DNA of 59,173 nucleotides from a virus, in IMG/VR virus record IMGVR_UViG_3300023184_000139, positions 1 through 59,173 of that record; one strand, 5' to 3'. Position 1 is the stretch's first letter; each line of letters opens with the position of its first letter. Below are positions 1 to 6,996 of the stretch, in pieces. The notes below the pieces were generated by a model. It was not told the DNA's origin. It worked only from the letters and a program-made list of their open reading frames with translations, and ran no database searches. The position numbers were made by a program, and so were the translations under genes.

Positions 1-228
1 CAAAAAGAAGAGTTAAAAAATATTTTATCAATTTCTTATGATGATTTAATTACTAAAAGTAATGAATTATCTGAATCGGTTATTAAACAAGTATCTACAC
101 TTTTAAGTGAATCAAATGATACTGATTTATCTACTAAATTAAATGCGGTTAAAGATGAGGTAACTCAGATGTCTCCGTCAAGATATAACTATTATAGATT
201 AAACGAATTAAAAAATGGACTTAACTAA
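1..228 (+). CDS. Unknown protein, C-terminal fragment (left edge)
   Basis: The reading frame is open from base 1 and stops at TAA 226-228, giving 75 residues with no start inside the window. The visible part is predicted helical and polar, with many Ser, Leu, Lys and Asp residues, and ends in a Tyr-rich stretch (RYNYYRLNELKNGLN). I do not recognise the family. In T4 the portal gene (gp20) lies upstream of gp21, so a head-related gene would fit here, but nothing in the fragment shows that. Its last 8 bases overlap the end of the convergent bS21 gene, and a hairpin covers both stop codons. Confidence 0.7.
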   Translation, partial: QKEELKNILSISYDDLITKSNELSESVIKQVSTLLSESNDTDLSTKLNAVKDEVTQMSPSRYNYYRLNELKNGLN

Positions 229-243
229 GTCCATTTCTTTTTT
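214..243. terminator. Bidirectional intrinsic terminator between convergent genes
   Basis: AATGGACTT (214-222) pairs perfectly with AAGTCCATT (227-235) around a 4-base loop. T-runs follow on both strands (TCTTTTTT at 236-243 on +; the A-run at 211-215 on -). The stem contains the stop codons of both flanking genes, so one element ends both transcripts. Confidence 0.75.
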
Positions 244-412
244 GTTGTAGATAAACTGCTTTTAATTTTTCAGTTCTTTTTTTAACTGAAGGTTTTACAA
301 ACTGTTGTCTTTCCCTTAATTTTTGAACTTGCTTTGTTTTCTGAACTTTTTGTTTATAAGTTCTTAATGCTGTCTCAATACTTTTTTCTTTAGATAAGTC
401 TATAATAATCAT
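221..412 (-). CDS. rpsU: Small ribosomal subunit protein bS21 (phage-encoded)
   Basis: The 63-residue product has the length and layout of bS21: a short beta-like start (MIIIDLSKEKS), a basic helix (ALRTYKQKVQKTK), then the family signature LRERQQFVKPSVKKR followed by a second basic helix. bS21 binds the 30S platform near the 3' end of 16S rRNA. In Bacteroidota ribosomes it is known to help hide the anti-Shine-Dalgarno sequence. The gene is alone on its strand. A TATTTATTA motif (416-424) ends 3 bases before the ATG, which suggests late expression, and a host-like TATATTTG lies at 430-437. I infer that the product replaces or supplements host bS21 on ribosomes late in infection. Confidence 0.88.
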   Translation of the reverse strand: MIIIDLSKEKSIETALRTYKQKVQKTKQVQKLRERQQFVKPSVKKRTEKLKAVYLQQKRNGLS

Positions 413-415
413 ATA

Positions 416-424
416 TAATAAATA
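416..424 (-). promoter_or_regulatory. Late-promoter-like motif upstream of bS21
   Basis: Read on the minus strand this is TATTTATTA, ending 3 bases before the bS21 ATG. It matches the motif found before virion genes across the window. A second element, TATATTTG (minus strand, 430-437), resembles the Bacteroidota -7 box but has no good TTTG 19-21 bases upstream. Confidence 0.6.
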
Positions 425-514
425 TACAACAAATATATGAAATTATTTTTGGTTATTCCATTTATTTTAGTTATTTTTTAAAAACACCATAAGAAATAAT
501 AATATGAAATATTA

Positions 515-940
515 ATGAAAACAGGTAAGTATATCCCGTTAGGGACTTACAATGATGTAAAGATCGGTTATGGTACCGTAGATTTTAAGAATCTTAAAAC
601 CATTTATTTAAAGTTAAACTCATGGGTTCAACCCGAAAATGAGACTGATGATTTTGATCATATGATCCATAAATCAAGACGAAAAGTTAAAGACATTATT
701 TATAATCTTAAAGATCCTCATTTTAAACAACAATCTATTGTTGATTTAGATATTAGAACAAAGGGAATTAAATTAGAAAAAAGATCTTTTATGAACTTAG
801 AAATCACATTATATGTTGATAAACAGTTTGACGTTAAATCAAAAGAAATTAAAAATAATATAAAAGATATTCTATCTATGGTGGTAGAAGATGGACTTTC
901 GGATAAAAACCTGTTCAATTTCTACAAATCTAAAAAATAA
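515..940 (+). CDS. Hypothetical protein preceding the prohead protease
   Basis: This is a 141-residue basic protein of unknown function. It opens with MKTGKYIPLGTYNDVKIGYG and has mixed alpha/beta character without signal peptide or membrane segment. The start is fixed because the ATG at 504 runs into a stop after two codons. Its position between the left-edge gene and the gp21-like protease corresponds to the T4 interval that holds small head-core genes 67 and 68, but I see no similarity to those. The upstream 100 bases contain a weak host-like promoter (TTTG 448-451, 20 bases, TATTTTTT 472-479). Confidence 0.75.
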   Translation: MKTGKYIPLGTYNDVKIGYGTVDFKNLKTIYLKLNSWVQPENETDDFDHMIHKSRRKVKDIIYNLKDPHFKQQSIVDLDIRTKGIKLEKRSFMNLEITLYVDKQFDVKSKEIKNNIKDILSMVVEDGLSDKNLFNFYKSKK

Positions 941-954
941 TAGGGATATCGATG

Positions 955-962
955 TATTTATA
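955..962 (+). promoter_or_regulatory. Late-promoter-like motif, prohead protease
   Basis: TATTTATA, 16 bases before the ATG at 979, lies in the short gap after the preceding gene. Confidence 0.6.
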
Positions 963-978
963 GTAATAAAATCTATAA

Positions 979-1662
979 ATGAAGATATTAGGACCCAAAG
1001 AACTTGGAACAGGAATTTTAATAGAATACGACGCAGGACACGTATCTCCGGAAGAGAATAAAAAAATTATACAGGAAATGAAGGGTGTGGACTTCTCCGA
1101 AGACCTAATCCTTTACGCTGTTTTACAAAAATTTGATACTCCAAATAAGAACGGAAGGATATATCCTGAAATGTTACTTAAGAGAGAAAACGAAAAATAT
1201 CAATCACTAATTAAAAAGGGTGGAGCATTAAATGAATTAAATCACCCTTCATCTTCACTAATAGATTTAGACCGAGTATCACATTCAATTTTAGAAACTT
1301 GGTGGGACGGTAGAATCCTTATGGGTAAAATCAAACTATTCACATCGCCAGGATGGAAAAAGATGGGTATCGTTTCAACCAAAGGAGACCAAGCTGCAAT
1401 GTTATTAATGAACGGAGCAACTCTTGGTATCTCTTCACGCGGTGTAGGGTCACTTAAACAAGTTAAAGGAGAAAACATCGTACAAGATGATTTTGAATTA
1501 GTTTGTTTTGATTTAGTATCATCACCATCAACTCCAGGGGCTTACATTTTTAAAGACCCATCAGAAAGAGACCAATATCAAGAGGCGGAAATTAAAAAAC
1601 CGACACTTGACAGTAGAATGTCAAAACTTATGGGCAATTTAGATACATTTTTATCTAAATAA
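979..1662 (+). CDS. 21: Prohead core protease, T4 gp21 family (peptidase S80)
   Basis: The product is 227 residues, close to T4 gp21. It cleaves scaffold, capsid and internal proteins during prohead maturation. Family blocks are clear: LYAVLQKFDTPNKNGRIYP near residue 45, the catalytic-His block ELNHP (about residue 89), the catalytic-Ser block GISSRG (about 151), and FELVCFDLVSSPSTPGAYI near 170. It is followed by scaffold and capsid genes in the T4 order 21-22-23, and a late motif lies just upstream. The major capsid protein contains a matching I-x-E site (see that entry). Confidence 0.93.
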   Translation: MKILGPKELGTGILIEYDAGHVSPEENKKIIQEMKGVDFSEDLILYAVLQKFDTPNKNGRIYPEMLLKRENEKYQSLIKKGGALNELNHPSSSLIDLDRVSHSILETWWDGRILMGKIKLFTSPGWKKMGIVSTKGDQAAMLLMNGATLGISSRGVGSLKQVKGENIVQDDFELVCFDLVSSPSTPGAYIFKDPSERDQYQEAEIKKPTLDSRMSKLMGNLDTFLSK

Positions 1663-1695
1663 TAAACTTTATAGGGGCAGTAATATTAAAAAACT

Positions 1696-1713
1696 CGATT
1701 TTTTATAAAATCG
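1696..1713 (+). other. Hairpin upstream of scaffold promoter
   Basis: CGATTTT (1696-1702) and AAAATCG (1707-1713) form a perfect 7-bp stem with a TTAT loop. It is followed directly by the late motif at 1717-1724. There is no T-run after it, so it is not a classical terminator. It could be an mRNA processing or stability element between the protease and scaffold genes. Confidence 0.4.
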
Positions 1714-1716
1714 TAG

Positions 1717-1724
1717 TATTTATA
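1717..1724 (+). promoter_or_regulatory. Late-promoter-like motif, scaffold and capsid
   Basis: TATTTATA, 27 bases before the scaffold ATG (1752). The major capsid gene has no motif of its own and lies 24 bases after the scaffold stop, so both are probably transcribed from here. Confidence 0.6.
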
Positions 1725-1751
1725 AGGTAATAAAAACAATTAATTTTCACA

Positions 1752-3026
1752 ATGAGCGAAAAATCAATTTTAGAACAAGCGTTACTTCAAGTACAAAATC
1801 TTGAAGAGGCCGTAAAGCAAAATGCAAAAGGTATACTTGCTTCAACAATGAAGGAAGAACTTAAAGATTTGCTTAAAGAATCATTGGAAGAAGAGGAAGA
1901 AACAACTACTGAAGAAGAAGTTGCTAAACCTGAAGAAGAGGCAGAACAAGATGTAACAGCTGACGACGAAGAAACAGACGATGAGTCTGAAGAAGACGTT
2001 GATGCAGATGTTGATACAGATACAGACCTCGATAACTTAGACTCAACAGATGACGTTGATTCGGATGTTGACGCTGACGTTGACATGGATGATATGGGTA
2101 CCGATATGGGTACAGATATGGAATCTATGGGGGACGAAGGTTCAATGGATGATGAAGACGTTATGGATATGACAGGTGCTTCAGACGATGAAGTTCTTAA
2201 AGTATTCAAGGCTATGAAACCAGAAGATGGTATTGTAGTTAAAAAAGACGGTAACAATGTAGAATTCGGTGACGGAGAAAATGAATACATTATCAAATTA
2301 GATAGTGAAGATTCTGATCTTGACACTGGTATGGACATGGGAACTGATGTTGATTCTGATGTTGATTCTGATGTTGATACAGAAATGGATACAGATGTAG
2401 ACACTGACGTTGATGCTGACACAGATATGGATACAGATGTAGACACCGATGTTGAAGCTGACACAGATGAAGAAACAATCTATGAAATTGAGTTAGACGA
2501 GGAAGATGAGGTTGAAGAACCTAAAAAAGTTGAAGCTACTGAAGCTGCACGTACAAAATCAAACCCTCATGGAAACAAGAATGGTATGAAAAGAGCTGGT
2601 TTACCAAGCAAAAAAATGTACAAAGCGGGTTCATCTATCAACGAAGAAGTTGAAACATTGAAAAAACAAAACGCTGAATATAAAAAGGCATTAGTGTTAT
2701 TCAAGGATAAACTAAATGAAGTTGCGGTATTCAATGCAAACTTAGCTTACGCTACACGTTTGTTTACTGAACATTCAACTACTAAACAAGAGAAATTGAA
2801 CATATTAAAGAGATTTGATACAGTTTCTACTATGAATGAAGCTAAGTCTTTATTCTCAACAATCAAAACTGAATTAGGTTCAAAAACTACGGTTACCGAA
2901 TCAGTTGCGAAAAAAATCTCTAACACTCCATCAACATCTTCTTCTACAGAAGTATTATCTGAGTCAAAAGCTTATGAAAATCCTCAATTCAGTAGAATCA
3001 AAGAAATGATGAGAAAAATAAAATAA
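1752..3026 (+). CDS. 22: Prohead scaffolding core protein, T4 gp22-like
   Basis: This 424-residue protein sits between the gp21-type protease and the major capsid protein, the place of the scaffold gene in T4. The N-terminal 40 residues are helical. Residues about 40-260 are extremely acidic with repeated VDTDVD/VDSDVD units. The C-terminal third is helical and coiled-coil-like (ETLKKQNAEYKKALVLFKDK). It ends in PQFSRIKEMMRKIK, which resembles the tag found at the ends of other proteins here. LSE-S near the C terminus fits the gp21 cleavage consensus. Assignment is by position and composition; scaffold sequences diverge fast. Confidence 0.75.
   Translation: MSEKSILEQALLQVQNLEEAVKQNAKGILASTMKEELKDLLKESLEEEEETTTEEEVAKPEEEAEQDVTADDEETDDESEEDVDADVDTDTDLDNLDSTDDVDSDVDADVDMDDMGTDMGTDMESMGDEGSMDDEDVMDMTGASDDEVLKVFKAMKPEDGIVVKKDGNNVEFGDGENEYIIKLDSEDSDLDTGMDMGTDVDSDVDSDVDTEMDTDVDTDVDADTDMDTDVDTDVEADTDEETIYEIELDEEDEVEEPKKVEATEAARTKSNPHGNKNGMKRAGLPSKKMYKAGSSINEEVETLKKQNAEYKKALVLFKDKLNEVAVFNANLAYATRLFTEHSTTKQEKLNILKRFDTVSTMNEAKSLFSTIKTELGSKTTVTESVAKKISNTPSTSSSTEVLSESKAYENPQFSRIKEMMRKIK
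2341..2470 (+). repeat. Asp/Val-rich coding repeats in scaffold gene
   Basis: Short imperfect repeats of GATGTTGATTCT and ACAGATATGGATACAGATG encode alternating Val-Asp-Thr/Ser-Asp. A similar array lies at about 2000-2110. The units are nearly identical at DNA level, so unit number can change by slippage. Confidence 0.7.
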
Positions 3027-3050
3027 AACAAAAACAAAATACAATTCAAA

Positions 3051-4817
3051 ATGGGAGCATTATTAGAATCAGGTATGGTTGGTAACATCGGTTTAAAACA
3101 CCTTAGAGTTATCAAGGAAGATACCATCAAAAAATGGGACGAATTAGGCTTTTTAGAAGGTCTTGACGGTCACCAAAAAGATAACATCGCGCAATTATAT
3201 GAAAACCAAGCGTCTTATTTAATCAACGAAGCGGCAGTAGCTGATGCGTCTGGTTCTTTCGAGACTGTAGTTTTCCCTATCATTCGTCGTGTGTTCTCTA
3301 AATTATTGGCAAACGATATCGTTTCTGTACAAGCAATGAACTTACCAATCGGTAAATTATTCTTCTTCGTACCTAAAATTCAAGAAAGAGACGGAAATGG
3401 TCACTATAGTCCATATGTTGGTGTAAACGGTTCTGCAACTGATAATAACAGTGCAGCAGCAGGTTACCCAGCTGGAAAGAGAAGTCTTTACGATCGTTTC
3501 TACGAAGGTAGTGATGATTTAGATCAAGGTCTTTTTGATTATTCAAAAGGTTCTTTTTCTGTTGAAACATTAGCGGTTGCGGGTTTCGCAACTTTCTCTA
3601 ACGGTGTAGCTACTGTTAGTGGTACTGCAATTGCAACTGGCACAACAAAATCAAATATTATCTTAGCTTTAACTGGTTTCACATCAGCAGGTGCGGGTAA
3701 ATTAAAAGGACCAGATGGTAATGAAATGGATTCTGAAGAATTCTTAGCTTCATTAGAAGTGTTCACTTCAGATGCTAACTTATTAGCTTTCTTAGGTGCA
3801 ACTACAGGTACCTCTTTACCAATCAATATCGTTACTCAAAAGTACGGTAAAGGTATGGTTGAATATGGTGCTAAAACAACTAACGCAACACAAAATTATT
3901 ATGATATTTGTGATGCTGAAAATGTTATTTACGTTCAAGTAGATTTACAAAAATACAGTGCAACTGCAGGTTTTGTTGATTACGTTGTTACAGGTTCAAC
4001 ATTAGATGATCAAGAATTCAATGCATCTTACCGTAAGTATGATACTTTAGAATTCGAAGAGCAAATTGGTGAAGTTTCTTTTGATTTAGAATCTGTAACA
4101 GTTTCTGTAACTGAAAGAAAATTAAGAGCAAGCTGGTCTCCTGAATTAGCTCAAGACGTTAGTGCATTCCACAACATCGATGCTGAGGCAGAATTGACAG
4201 CTTTATTATCAGAGCAAATCGCTGCTGAGGTTGACCGTGAAATCTTACGTGACTTACGTAAAGGTGCAGCATGGAAAGCTAAATGGGATTACAATGGTTG
4301 GAAATACGGTGGAACTGCAGGTGCAACTTTACAAGGTTACACTCAGAAAGATTGGAACCAAACTTTGGTTACAAAAATCAACCAAATTTCTGCTCAAATC
4401 CACAAAACTACGTTAAGAGGTGGTGCTAACTGGATCGTTGTTTCTTCAGAAGTTTCTGCAGTATTCGATGATTTAGAGTATTTCCACGTTTCTAACGCAG
4501 AACCAGAACAAGATCAGTATAACATGGGTATCGAGAAAATCGGTACTGTAGGTGGACGTTACCAAGTGTATCGTGACCCTTACTTCCCAGCTAACAAAAT
4601 CTTGATTGGTCATAAAGGAAAATCATTGTTAGATGCAGGTTATGTATACGCACCATATGTGCCATTACAATTAACTCCTACAATGTACAATCCATTTAAC
4701 ATGACTCCGATCAAAGGTATCATGACTCGTTACGCAAAGAAAATGGTGAACAACCGTTACTTTGGTATCATCGATGTTCAAGGTATCCAAGTGTTTGGTT
4801 TAGATACATTAAGATAA
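3051..4817 (+). CDS. 23: Major capsid protein, T4 gp23 family
   Basis: The 588-residue product forms the hexameric capsid lattice. Gp23-type features include the N-terminal propeptide, the block FETVVFPIIRRVFSKLLAND, and the C-terminal block YVPLQLTPTMYNPFNMTPI with RYAKKMVNNRYFGIIDVQG. Residues INE60-A61 match the T4 maturation site (I/L-x-E followed by a small residue), at almost the same distance from the start as in T4 gp23 (Glu65), so the first 60 residues are probably removed by the gp21-like protease. Codons are more GC-biased at wobble positions than in neighbouring genes, as expected for high expression. A strong terminator follows. Confidence 0.95.
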   Translation: MGALLESGMVGNIGLKHLRVIKEDTIKKWDELGFLEGLDGHQKDNIAQLYENQASYLINEAAVADASGSFETVVFPIIRRVFSKLLANDIVSVQAMNLPIGKLFFFVPKIQERDGNGHYSPYVGVNGSATDNNSAAAGYPAGKRSLYDRFYEGSDDLDQGLFDYSKGSFSVETLAVAGFATFSNGVATVSGTAIATGTTKSNIILALTGFTSAGAGKLKGPDGNEMDSEEFLASLEVFTSDANLLAFLGATTGTSLPINIVTQKYGKGMVEYGAKTTNATQNYYDICDAENVIYVQVDLQKYSATAGFVDYVVTGSTLDDQEFNASYRKYDTLEFEEQIGEVSFDLESVTVSVTERKLRASWSPELAQDVSAFHNIDAEAELTALLSEQIAAEVDREILRDLRKGAAWKAKWDYNGWKYGGTAGATLQGYTQKDWNQTLVTKINQISAQIHKTTLRGGANWIVVSSEVSAVFDDLEYFHVSNAEPEQDQYNMGIEKIGTVGGRYQVYRDPYFPANKILIGHKGKSLLDAGYVYAPYVPLQLTPTMYNPFNMTPIKGIMTRYAKKMVNNRYFGIIDVQGIQVFGLDTLR

Positions 4818-4833
4818 TCTTAATAGGAATATC

Positions 4834-4866
4834 AAAAAAACCCTCGAGAAATCGGGGGTTTTTTAT
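4834..4866. terminator. Bidirectional terminator after major capsid gene
   Basis: AAAAACCCTCG (4836-4846) pairs with CGGGGGTTTTT (4853-4863) around AGAAAT, with one T-G pair. T-runs occur on both strands. It ends the head operon. On the minus strand it is the first terminator met by transcripts leaving the 5201-7650 operon, which would run antisense through the SAP-like gene. Confidence 0.85.
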
Positions 4867-4867
4867 T

Positions 4868-4899
4868 TTTGGTATATTCCAAATAAAATTGTATATTTG
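4868..4899 (+). promoter_or_regulatory. Bacteroidota-type host promoter
   Basis: TTTG (4868-4871), 20 bases, then TATATTTG (4892-4899) is a full match to the Bacteroidota primary sigma consensus (TTTG, 19-21 bases, TAnnTTTG). The expected transcription start falls close to the ATG at 4904, so the message may have almost no leader. Confidence 0.7.
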
Positions 4900-4903
4900 T
4901 GTT

Positions 4904-5200
4904 ATGGAATACGAAAACCTACGATTAGACGTTTTAACCAAACTCATAGATGAGAGGGGGATTACGTGTAAAAATAAGAAAGAAGTAATGATTGAATACC
5001 TCAAAATGGACGATGAGGGAAAATATGTGCGTGAAACTACATACGAAAAGTATGAAGGTCGTTTATTGGTGGGTATAGACCTTAAAAATGGTCCTCATTT
5101 AATACAAATGGGTAAGTTAGTGGAAAAGAAAGAGGCGTCCTATAAAGGTCTCTATGCGTCCGATAGAGTATACTTTATATCTAATCAAAAATTAATGTAA
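4904..5200 (+). CDS. Small SAP-like domain protein
   Basis: A 98-residue protein starting at ATG 4904; a longer TTG-started version from 4889 would begin inside the promoter. Residues 6-36 follow the SAP/HeH pattern for DNA binding: LRLDVLTKLIDERGI, then K-N-K-K-E, then VMIEYLKM. The rest is a small beta-rich region ending VYFISNQKLM. It stands alone behind a host-type promoter and between terminator and convergent operon, which suggests expression early in infection, perhaps acting on DNA or the host nucleoid. The domain call is from pattern only. Confidence 0.65.
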   Translation: MEYENLRLDVLTKLIDERGITCKNKKEVMIEYLKMDDEGKYVRETTYEKYEGRLLVGIDLKNGPHLIQMGKLVEKKEASYKGLYASDRVYFISNQKLM

Positions 5201-5953
5201 TTACCAAGTTCTACAAGCCCAATAACGAGGTTTCCAACGAGGACCTGGATTATCACAATTCATACGTGCTCTGAATGATTTGCGTCTTTCAGGGTTATTC
5301 TTTTTAATTTTCATAACCTTACCTTTGGCGGAATTACCACCAAACCCGAAATTAACTTTAACGACTTTACCTTTGTCGTTTTTAACGTATACTTTGAATT
5401 TCTTTATATCACCTTGCATGATTTTACCAAGTTGTACTTTACGTCCTTGATATTCGGCCTCATTTAAAAGACCTAAGTCGTATTCAAATTTAGTATTTTG
5501 TATTGAACCAAACTCATCTTCATATATCAATACGGGAGTTTGTTCATTATATTCAAATAGTCTTTCAAATTGATCTTCCGATATTTGAATTATTGTTCTT
5601 TTTTCCATGTTTTCATCAAATTTAGTCATTGTTGGTTTATTACCCTTACCTACCTTTGGGTCTTTCTTTTCGGCTCTTCTTTTTTGTGAAGTCATTGCCT
5701 TCTTTTCTTTTTTATCATATGAGGAAGCTACCTTTGGTGTTTCCTTAGATACTTTTTTAGATGGACGACATTTAGGGTATGATTTACCGTCGGCGTCTTT
5801 TCTACCACACGGGGGATGTTTACCATCTACCTTTTTACTAACATCAACCCATTTTTCTTTGAACCATCTTCTTAAATCTTCTTTTAAAACTTCACCATAT
5901 TTAATAGATTCTTCAATATATTCTCTATCTTCTTTTGAAACAATAATTTTCAT
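5201..5953 (-). CDS. Cys-motif basic protein of late operon
   Basis: A 250-residue protein starting at ATG 5953, one base after the preceding stop (TAATATG junction), rather than 10 codons further upstream. The N terminus MKIIVSKEDREYIEES resembles that of its operon neighbours. A module with HPPCGRKDADGKSYPKCRP (about residues 44-62) and a C-terminal module RARMNCDNPGPRWKPRYWAC each hold a Cys pair. Both resemble short motifs that recur in environmental T4-like phage virion proteins. The middle is Lys-rich, then beta-rich. The function is unknown; DNA or capsid association is possible. Its stop abuts that of the SAP-like gene with no gap. Confidence 0.7.
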   Translation of the reverse strand: MKIIVSKEDREYIEESIKYGEVLKEDLRRWFKEKWVDVSKKVDGKHPPCGRKDADGKSYPKCRPSKKVSKETPKVASSYDKKEKKAMTSQKRRAEKKDPKVGKGNKPTMTKFDENMEKRTIIQISEDQFERLFEYNEQTPVLIYEDEFGSIQNTKFEYDLGLLNEAEYQGRKVQLGKIMQGDIKKFKVYVKNDKGKVVKVNFGFGGNSAKGKVMKIKKNNPERRKSFRARMNCDNPGPRWKPRYWACRTW

Positions 5954-5954
5954 A

Positions 5955-6233
5955 TTATTTAATTTTATTAACCTCATTAACAAATTTATGACACTTATCA
6001 GATACCTTACCTTTATCGTGGTCTGTAATAGATAACTTTACATTATCGTAATGAACCGTCATATCGGGGTGATGATTTTGTTTGTCAGCAATTTTCATCA
6101 CCTGATTTGTAAATGTCATAACCTCTTTATAATCTTTAAAATAAAATGTTTTAATTAATTTACCGTTTGTTTCCACCCAATCATTACTATTCATAATTTT
6201 ATTTTTTTGGTCTTCGGTTATTATTATTCTCAT
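5955..6233 (-). CDS. Pterin-4a-carbinolamine dehydratase
   Basis: A 92-residue protein with the PCD fold signature: FKDYKEVMTFTNQVMKIADK, then NHHPD (His54, His55), then a Tyr at 62 and DHD (His72), matching the three active-site histidines. The enzyme dehydrates 4a-hydroxytetrahydropterin to recycle pterin cofactor. The start is ATG 6233, one base after the upstream stop; the longer frame runs antisense-like through the previous gene and is not real. The segment after His72 is one or two residues shorter than usual. It lies in a late operon between a flavin reductase and a virion-like protein. The N terminus MRIIITEDQ resembles its neighbours. Confidence 0.85.
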   Translation of the reverse strand: MRIIITEDQKNKIMNSNDWVETNGKLIKTFYFKDYKEVMTFTNQVMKIADKQNHHPDMTVHYDNVKLSITDHDKGKVSDKCHKFVNEVNKIK

Positions 6234-6234
6234 A

Positions 6235-6996
6235 TTATAATTTAGTGTCTTTAATAAACTTTTTATATGAGTCTTTATAAGACTTTTGACTTTCATCATT
6301 AATATCTTTAGTGTATTGCCAATTCCAATATATGTCATCGTTAGGTTTAAATCCATAAAATGAATGAACTTGTTTTTGTAGATCAACAACATTACTTCCA
6401 TTCCAATTATGTCCCGTACAAATGTATCCAGATTCAATATCCTTTACTATGTTTGATTCATTTTGTGTTGTATGTCTATTTTCAATCCAATTAAGTCTTT
6501 CAATTAGATTTTGATAATACATATTTGTTTGCCCCCACCTTATTGAACTAAAGAATATAACTGCATCTGATTCAAATAGTTCTTTGGATATTTTCCAAAG
6601 TTCATCTGATTTGTTGTTGATACTCGCCCAACATCTGTGATGACCCGAAGGATTTTTATCCTTGTCTTCAAGTTTGGATTTTAATACTCCACATGAATCT
6701 CCGTCTTTTCTTGATACGTTACCTTCACAAGGAAATATCTTAAGTTCAGGTACATCTATTAATGTTGACTTATCACCTAATTCTTCATTAAGGTACATTG
6801 CAATCATTTTAGATTTTGGTATATCAATATCATTTTCGTCCCAATTATGTCTATTAGAACAACTTAATAGTAAAACTTTTTTCTTCTTTTTAAGAACATC
6901 TAACGTCTTTTTTAAAGATTTCCAAGCATCAGATTGTACCATCTCCTCAGAAATCATCATTTGTTTAATCCTTTGTATGTTCTCTTGTAAATTCAT
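6235..6996 (-). CDS. Flavodoxin-like NAD(P)H-dependent FMN reductase
   Basis: A 253-residue protein. After a tag-like N terminus (NLQENIQRIKQMMISEE) comes a flavodoxin fold: VLLLSCSNRHNWDENDI is the phosphate-binding strand-loop, followed by a helix with KSKMIAMYLNEEL, ELKIFPCEG, and DAVIFFSSIRWGQTNMYYQN, the counterpart of the P-x-Y-W-G segment that contacts flavin. Cys residues (CEG, SCG, RCW) are spaced as in iron-sulfur flavoprotein relatives but do not form a clear cluster motif. It probably reduces FMN or a quinone-like substrate. It is the second gene of the 7650-5201 operon and directly precedes the PCD gene. Confidence 0.72.
   Translation of the reverse strand: MNLQENIQRIKQMMISEEMVQSDAWKSLKKTLDVLKKKKKVLLLSCSNRHNWDENDIDIPKSKMIAMYLNEELGDKSTLIDVPELKIFPCEGNVSRKDGDSCGVLKSKLEDKDKNPSGHHRCWASINNKSDELWKISKELFESDAVIFFSSIRWGQTNMYYQNLIERLNWIENRHTTQNESNIVKDIESGYICTGHNWNGSNVVDLQKQVHSFYGFKPNDDIYWNWQYTKDINDESQKSYKDSYKKFIKDTKL

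Noticed and set aside
1787-2464. Long minus-strand Ser-rich open frame (225 codons)
   Set aside because: It is a shadow of the acidic Asp/Val repeats of the scaffold gene; its Ser/Thr/Val composition simply mirrors the repeat.
5955-6437. 160-residue version of the PCD protein
   Set aside because: The first 68 codons overlap the end of the FMN reductase gene in another frame and have no PCD similarity; ATG 6233 is one base after the upstream stop.
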